Assembly (NCBI GenBank): GCA_947461915.1
Contig: CANHNG010000035.1
Span: 1-10,036 of the forward strand
DNA: 10,036 bases
From: Flavobacteriaceae bacterium
GTDB taxonomy: Bacteria > Bacteroidota > Bacteroidia > Flavobacteriales > Flavobacteriaceae
Direction of reading: 5' to 3'
Below, piece after piece: positions 5,813 to 10,036 of the stretch. The notes beneath the pieces are model-generated. The model saw nothing but the letters and a program-made list of their open reading frames with translations. It was not told the origin of the DNA and searched no databases. The translations under genes were made by a program, and so were the position numbers. How positions within the stretch are numbered: the stretch's first letter is position 1; each line of letters starts with the position of its first letter.

Positions 5813-6841
5813 ATGGGATTTTTTGATTTCATGACCGAGGATATTGCGATAGATCTTGGTACCGCAAATACTTTAATCATACATAATGATAAAGTAGTTA
5901 TAGACAGTCCATCCATAGTTGCCCGTGATAGAGTTTCGGGAAAAATCATTGCTGTTGGTAAAGAAGCTAACATGATGCAAGGTAAAACCCACGAAAACAT
6001 TAAAACGATTAGACCCTTGAAAGATGGAGTAATTGCTGATTTTGATGCTTCCGAAAAAATGATTAGTATGCTTATAAAAAGCATTCCTGCTTTGAAAAAA
6101 AGAATGTTTACTCCAGCATTAAGAATGGTGGTTTGTATTCCTTCTGGCATAACTGAAGTGGAAATGAGAGCGGTGAAAGAATCTTGCGAAAGGGTAAATG
6201 GTAAGGAAGTTTATTTGATACATGAACCAATGGCCGCAGCTATAGGTATTGGTATCGATATTATGCAACCCAAAGGAAACATGATTGTTGATATAGGTGG
6301 TGGGACAACAGAAATCGCCGTAATCGCCTTGGGCGGAATTGTATGTGACAAATCGGTAAAAATTGCTGGTGACGTTTTTACCAATGACATCGTGTATTAC
6401 ATGCGTACACAACACAATCTTTTTGTTGGGGAAAGTACTGCCGAAAAAATAAAAATTCAAGTTGGAGCCGCTGTGGAAGATTTAGAAACACCTCCAGAAG
6501 AAATGTCAGTTCAAGGTAGAGATTTACTTACCGGAAAGCCCAAACAAGTAGCAGTTTCCTATCGAGAAATCGCCAAAGCTTTGGATAAATCAATTCAACG
6601 TATTGAGGATGCCGTAATGGAAACCCTATCTCAAACTCCGCCAGAATTAGCCGCAGATATATACAATACGGGTATTTATCTTGCAGGAGGTGGGTCGATG
6701 TTGAGAGGTCTTGATAAAAGAATTTCACAAAAAACAGATTTGCCGGTTTACATCGCCGAAGACCCTTTAAGAGCCGTAGTACGTGGAACTGGAATGGCGC
6801 TTAAAAACATCCTGAAGTTTAAAAGTATCCTTATAAAATAA
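5813..6841 (+). CDS. mreB: Rod shape-determining protein MreB
   Basis: MreB is the bacterial actin homologue. It polymerises on the inner face of the cytoplasmic membrane and orients the side-wall peptidoglycan synthesis machinery. The 342 residues are full length for the family. The actin-type ATPase motifs are present in order: phosphate 1 DLGTANT (14-20), EPMAAAIG in the middle, phosphate 2 DIGGGTTE (160-167) and the adenosine motif GIYLAGGGSMLRG (287-299). The N-terminus MGFFDFM is hydrophobic, as expected for membrane attachment. It is the first gene of the shape cluster, followed after 91 bp by mreC. ATG at 5813 fits the family start. Confidence 0.98.
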   Translation: MGFFDFMTEDIAIDLGTANTLIIHNDKVVIDSPSIVARDRVSGKIIAVGKEANMMQGKTHENIKTIRPLKDGVIADFDASEKMISMLIKSIPALKKRMFTPALRMVVCIPSGITEVEMRAVKESCERVNGKEVYLIHEPMAAAIGIGIDIMQPKGNMIVDIGGGTTEIAVIALGGIVCDKSVKIAGDVFTNDIVYYMRTQHNLFVGESTAEKIKIQVGAAVEDLETPPEEMSVQGRDLLTGKPKQVAVSYREIAKALDKSIQRIEDAVMETLSQTPPELAADIYNTGIYLAGGGSMLRGLDKRISQKTDLPVYIAEDPLRAVVRGTGMALKNILKFKSILIK

Positions 6842-6932
6842 CAAAGACTAAATTTCAAATTCTAATTTAATTTCTTTTGATACGTAAATTGGGGTTTTAC
6901 ATTTAAAATTTTTAAAGTTTTAATTTTATACA

Positions 6933-7757
6933 ATGCAGCAAATATTTAATTTTATTTTAAAAAACAGTAATCGATTACTGTTTTTGCTGCTTTTAGGTAT
7001 TTCATTATCCCTCACTATTCAGTCCCATTCGTATCACAGAAGCAAAATCATAAGTTCTGCCAATTTTTTGAGTGGCGGAGTTTATGAAAAAATCAATAAC
7101 ATCAGTGAATATCTGGATTTAAGGACCCAAAACGATGCGCTTGCACAAGAAAACGCAAGATTAAGAAGTATTCTTTTTAACGCTAAAGACACCGTCACAG
7201 CCACAAAATTGGATAGTATAAAAGGATTGCATCCTACGGATATTATTGTTTCAAAAGTAATTCACAACTCCTATAATTCACATGAAAATTATTTAACCCT
7301 AAATTCCGGCAGCCTGCAAGGCGTAAAATCGGATATGGGGGTAATCAATAGTTTAGGAATTGTAGGGATTATAGACAATACCTCCCCAAGATACGCCACG
7401 GTACTAAGTTTATTGAATATAAAATCCCAAATAAACGCAAAAATTAAAAAATCAAACCATTTTGGTTCGTTGGTTTGGAACGGCAAAAGCACAGGATTTG
7501 TGCAGTTAATTGACATTCCGAGATTAGCTGCCATTCGAAAAGGAGACACTATCGTAACTGGTGGGCAATCGGTTATATTTCCAGAAAATCTCAATATCGG
7601 AACTGTTGACAAGATTTATATTGACAATCAAACCAATTATTACACTTTGGATATTAAACTTTTTAATGACATGACCAATCTGGGTCACGTGTATATCATA
7701 AAAAGCAAAGATCGCGAAGAAATTATTAACCTAGAAAAAGCAGAGCAAAATGAATAG
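6933..7757 (+). CDS. mreC: Rod shape-determining protein MreC
   Basis: MreC is a bitopic inner-membrane protein whose periplasmic part contacts PBP2 and helps activate the RodA-PBP2 synthase. The 274-residue product has a short cytoplasmic N-terminus, one membrane anchor (about 14-29, LLFLLLLGISLSLTIQ), a coiled-coil stretch rich in Leu, Asn and Glu (about 58-82, with ENARLRSILF), and the two-part beta domain (about 104-264) with HNSYNSHENYLTLNSGS, GVINSLGIVGIID and IRKGDTIVTGG motifs typical of the family. It is shorter than E. coli MreC (367), which has a longer C-terminal tail. No intrinsic terminator is visible in the AT-rich 91-bp gap after mreB; the 3' end overlaps mreD by 8 nt. Confidence 0.95.
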   Translation: MQQIFNFILKNSNRLLFLLLLGISLSLTIQSHSYHRSKIISSANFLSGGVYEKINNISEYLDLRTQNDALAQENARLRSILFNAKDTVTATKLDSIKGLHPTDIIVSKVIHNSYNSHENYLTLNSGSLQGVKSDMGVINSLGIVGIIDNTSPRYATVLSLLNIKSQINAKIKKSNHFGSLVWNGKSTGFVQLIDIPRLAAIRKGDTIVTGGQSVIFPENLNIGTVDKIYIDNQTNYYTLDIKLFNDMTNLGHVYIIKSKDREEIINLEKAEQNE

Positions 7758-8256
7758 TGCCTTGTTTGTCAATATTTTTCGTTTTATACTGTTGTTGACG
7801 GTACAGATCATTATTTTCAATAATATGAATTTTTTGGGCTATATTAGTCCGTTCCCGTATATCCTTTTTATCATATTATACCCCGTAAACGGGAATAAAT
7901 CCGGACTCCTTTTTGCTAGTTTTTTTCTCGGACTTATTCTGGATATGTTCAGTAACTCTGGCGGGATTCATACGGCTGCTTGTTTGATTTTGGCTTATTA
8001 CAGGCCTTATCTATTCCGATTTTCTTTTGGTTTAAGCTATGAGTACCAAACCGTAAAATTAAATGATGATTTAACCCCCGAAAGATTTTCTTTTATATTG
8101 CTCTCGGTCATCATTCATCATACCACATTATTCTTGTTGGAAGCCTTCCGAATCAGTTTCTTCTGGGATGTCCTACTTCGAACCCTATTGAGCACTATTT
8201 TTACAATTCTCATCTGCATCATAATCATATATCTTACAAAGCCCAATAGAAGATGA
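7750..8256 (+). CDS. mreD: Rod shape-determining protein MreD
   Basis: MreD is a polytopic inner-membrane partner of MreC in the elongation machinery. The 168-residue product is very hydrophobic, with about six segments able to span or enter the membrane: 6-23, 30-46, 52-69, 71-89, 112-133 and 142-163. There is a charged loop at about 97-112 (KLNDDLTPER). The segment GLLFASFFLGLILDMFSNSGG resembles the family's conserved G-L-x-x-D region. The ATG lies inside the end of mreC (8-nt overlap), and the stop overlaps the next start as ATGA, a sign of translational coupling. Sequence conservation in MreD is low, so the call also leans on position and topology. Confidence 0.9.
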   Translation: MNSALFVNIFRFILLLTVQIIIFNNMNFLGYISPFPYILFIILYPVNGNKSGLLFASFFLGLILDMFSNSGGIHTAACLILAYYRPYLFRFSFGLSYEYQTVKLNDDLTPERFSFILLSVIIHHTTLFLLEAFRISFFWDVLLRTLLSTIFTILICIIIIYLTKPNRR

Positions 8257-10036
8257 GAAAAGTCTTGCTTCCTTCCTTAATTATTATTGCAACTGCATTA
8301 CTTGTAATACGATTATTTTACTTGCAAGTCGTTAATGATTCTTTTAAATTAAAGTCTGACAATAACGCTATTAAAATAAAATATGATTATCCTGAAAGGG
8401 GCTATATTTATGATCGAAAGGGGAAGTTATTGGTTGCCAACCAGCCTTCTTACGACATCATGGTCATACCAAGAGAAATAAAAAACTTAGACACCTTAGA
8501 ATTTTGTGAATTATTAGACGTCACAAAAGAAGATTTCATTAAAAAAATTGCAAAAGCTAAAGTGTATAGCCCTCGTCTACCTTCGGTATTTTTAGCCCAG
8601 CTGAATAAAAAAGAGTTTGCTGCATTTCAGGAAAAAATACGAAAATACGAAGGTTTTTACATTCAAAAACGTTCCCTTCGGGATTATCAAGTGAATTTTG
8701 GAGCCAATGTTTTTGGTTTCATCACTCAAGTTAACGACAAATTGATTGCCAAAAATCCATATTATAATAGCGGGGATTTAATAGGGAGACAAGGTGTTGA
8801 AGAAAGTTACGAAGAGATTCTTCGTGGGATAAAAGGGGTGAAATATTACCAAAAAGATAAATACAATAGAGAAATCGGCTCATTTAAGGAGGGAAAATAT
8901 GACACCGTTGCTGTGCAGGGCAAAGACATCAATCTTACCATAGACCTTGAACTTCAAAAATATGGCGAAGAATTAATGATTAATAAAAGAGGTGGAATTG
9001 TAGCTATCGAACCTAAGACTGGTGAGATATTGGCATTGGTTACCGCGCCATCTTACGATCCTTCCATATTAGTAGGGCGCCAACGATCTAAAAACTACAC
9101 TTTACTTTATCATGATTCAATAGCAAAACCTCTTTATGACAGGGGACTTCTAGCAGAATATCCTCCAGGCTCCCCTTTTAAAATTCTGACAGGACTTGTT
9201 GGTTTACAGGAAAAAGTAATAAACGAACAAACTACTTTTATGTGTCATCATGGTTTTAGTTACGCCAGAGGACGGTTTATGAAATGTCACGGTTTTGGGC
9301 CTCATCAATTGCATAATGGGATCTACAACTCATGCAACACCTATTTTGGCAATACTTACATGCGAACCATCAATAAATATGTGAGTGCTCCTTATGCTGT
9401 TGACGTTTGGAGCAAACATGTGAAAAGTTTTGGACTTGGACAGTTTATGGGATATGATTTACCAACGGGTAGAAAAGGCAAAGTACCAGATTCAAAAACC
9501 TATAAAAAAATGTATCCTGATTGGCGATGGGATAGTAAAACCATTGTGTCCAATGCCATTGGGCAAGGAGAAGTATTGATGACACCTATTCAGCTCGCTA
9601 ACATGATGTCGGCTGTGGCAAATGAGGGGTATTATTACACTCCCCATATCATCAAGAGAATTAAAGGCGAAAAGATTGACACTAAATTTACAACAAAACA
9701 TGTAACCTCAATAGACAAACAATATTTTAAGCCCATGATAAGCGGTTTGTTTGATGTTTATAATCTAGGTACAGCACATGGTTTGAATGTGGAAGGCATT
9801 GATATTTGTGGCAAAACAGGTACTGCTGAGAATTTTGCCAAGATTGGTGGTGTAAGAACCAAACTTGAAGACCACTCTATTTTTGTTGCTTTTGCACCAA
9901 AAGATAATCCAAAAATAGCCATAGCCATTTTGGTCGAAAATGGCGGATATGGAGCTACAATTGCGGGTCCAATAGCCAGTTTGATGATCGAAAAATACCT
10001 CAGACATAAAATAACGAGAACCGACTTGGAAAAGAG
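8253..10036 (+). CDS. mrdA: Penicillin-binding protein 2 (elongation transpeptidase), 3' end outside the window
   Basis: PBP2 is the class B transpeptidase that cross-links new peptidoglycan during elongation, working with RodA, MreC and MreD. The frame is open from ATG 8253 to the window edge, with 594 codons visible and no stop. The N-terminus has one membrane anchor (about 4-26), followed by the pedestal motif PERGYIYDRKG (47-57) and RRQGVEE-type linker sequence (seen as GRQGVEESYEE). The transpeptidase domain shows all three catalytic motifs: SPFK (Ser307, Lys310), SCN (360-362) and KTG (521-523), so it should be active. Between the first two motifs there is a Cys/His cluster: C331, H332, H333, C345, H346, H351 and H354. 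E. coli PBP2 has 633 residues, so only a short tail is missing. The start overlaps mreD by 4 nt. Position after mreD supports mrdA rather than the division enzyme FtsI. Confidence 0.96.
   Translation, partial: MRKVLLPSLIIIATALLVIRLFYLQVVNDSFKLKSDNNAIKIKYDYPERGYIYDRKGKLLVANQPSYDIMVIPREIKNLDTLEFCELLDVTKEDFIKKIAKAKVYSPRLPSVFLAQLNKKEFAAFQEKIRKYEGFYIQKRSLRDYQVNFGANVFGFITQVNDKLIAKNPYYNSGDLIGRQGVEESYEEILRGIKGVKYYQKDKYNREIGSFKEGKYDTVAVQGKDINLTIDLELQKYGEELMINKRGGIVAIEPKTGEILALVTAPSYDPSILVGRQRSKNYTLLYHDSIAKPLYDRGLLAEYPPGSPFKILTGLVGLQEKVINEQTTFMCHHGFSYARGRFMKCHGFGPHQLHNGIYNSCNTYFGNTYMRTINKYVSAPYAVDVWSKHVKSFGLGQFMGYDLPTGRKGKVPDSKTYKKMYPDWRWDSKTIVSNAIGQGEVLMTPIQLANMMSAVANEGYYYTPHIIKRIKGEKIDTKFTTKHVTSIDKQYFKPMISGLFDVYNLGTAHGLNVEGIDICGKTGTAENFAKIGGVRTKLEDHSIFVAFAPKDNPKIAIAILVENGGYGATIAGPIASLMIEKYLRHKITRTDLEK

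Noticed and set aside
5749..6150. Minus-strand 133-codon open frame over the start of mreB
   Set aside because: It is antisense to the conserved MreB N-terminal domain; the length is explained by codon bias on the coding strand.
6119..6460. Minus-strand 113-codon open frame inside mreB
   Set aside because: It is antisense to the MreB phosphate 2 region and shows no domain or supporting signals.
7289..7612. Minus-strand 107-codon open frame inside mreC
   Set aside because: It overlaps the conserved beta domain of MreC and has no recognisable features.
1..10036. Mobile element, CRISPR, toxin-antitoxin, phage or defence system
   Set aside because: No transposase, integrase, spaced repeat array, tRNA-linked attachment site or defence-type domain is visible; gene content and composition are uniform housekeeping.

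Overview
The window looks like a chromosomal housekeeping region of a member of the Bacteroidota, most likely family Flavobacteriaceae and close to Flavobacterium. The evidence is the A+T-rich DNA, start codons without recognisable Shine-Dalgarno sequences, two matches to the flavobacterial -7 promoter element TAnnTTTG (upstream of purH and mreB), flavobacterial-type protein sequences, and the purH-mreB-mreC-mreD-PBP2 gene order, which I recall from flavobacterial genomes. No database search was possible, so genus-level placement is inference.

Left part (1-2560, all plus strand): the 3' two thirds of a class II fructose-bisphosphate aldolase gene (fbaA), then a 78-bp gap holding two TTCG-loop hairpins and a 14-bp tandem repeat, then accD (acetyl-CoA carboxylase carboxyltransferase beta), which lacks the usual N-terminal four-cysteine zinc ribbon. 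A strong intrinsic terminator closes accD. About 340 bp of AT-rich DNA follows, with a 23-bp-period direct repeat just ahead of a gene for a small secreted protein made of degenerate KG-rich repeats with a Cys/His-rich tail. That gene has its own intrinsic terminator.

Middle part (2560-4232): an AT-rich gap with one inverted repeat, then a minus-strand gene for a MacB/FtsX-type ABC transporter permease with no ATPase gene beside it. The 162-bp divergent gap to purH carries a good flavobacterial promoter and two short perfect inverted repeats.

Right part (4233-10036, plus strand): purH (last two steps of IMP synthesis), then the cell-elongation cluster mreB, mreC, mreD and a PBP2-type transpeptidase gene (mrdA) that runs off the window end. 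MreB filaments, the MreC/MreD membrane proteins and the PBP2 transpeptidase are parts of the rod-complex (elongasome) that builds side-wall peptidoglycan. mreC/mreD and mreD/mrdA overlap by 8 and 4 nt, as expected for a translationally coupled operon; rodA probably lies just beyond the window.

I see no mobile element, CRISPR array, rRNA, tRNA, phage gene or defence system. The least explained part is the small secreted repeat protein with its repeated leader. The remaining observations are lineage-type variations in otherwise ordinary genes and intergenic repeats.
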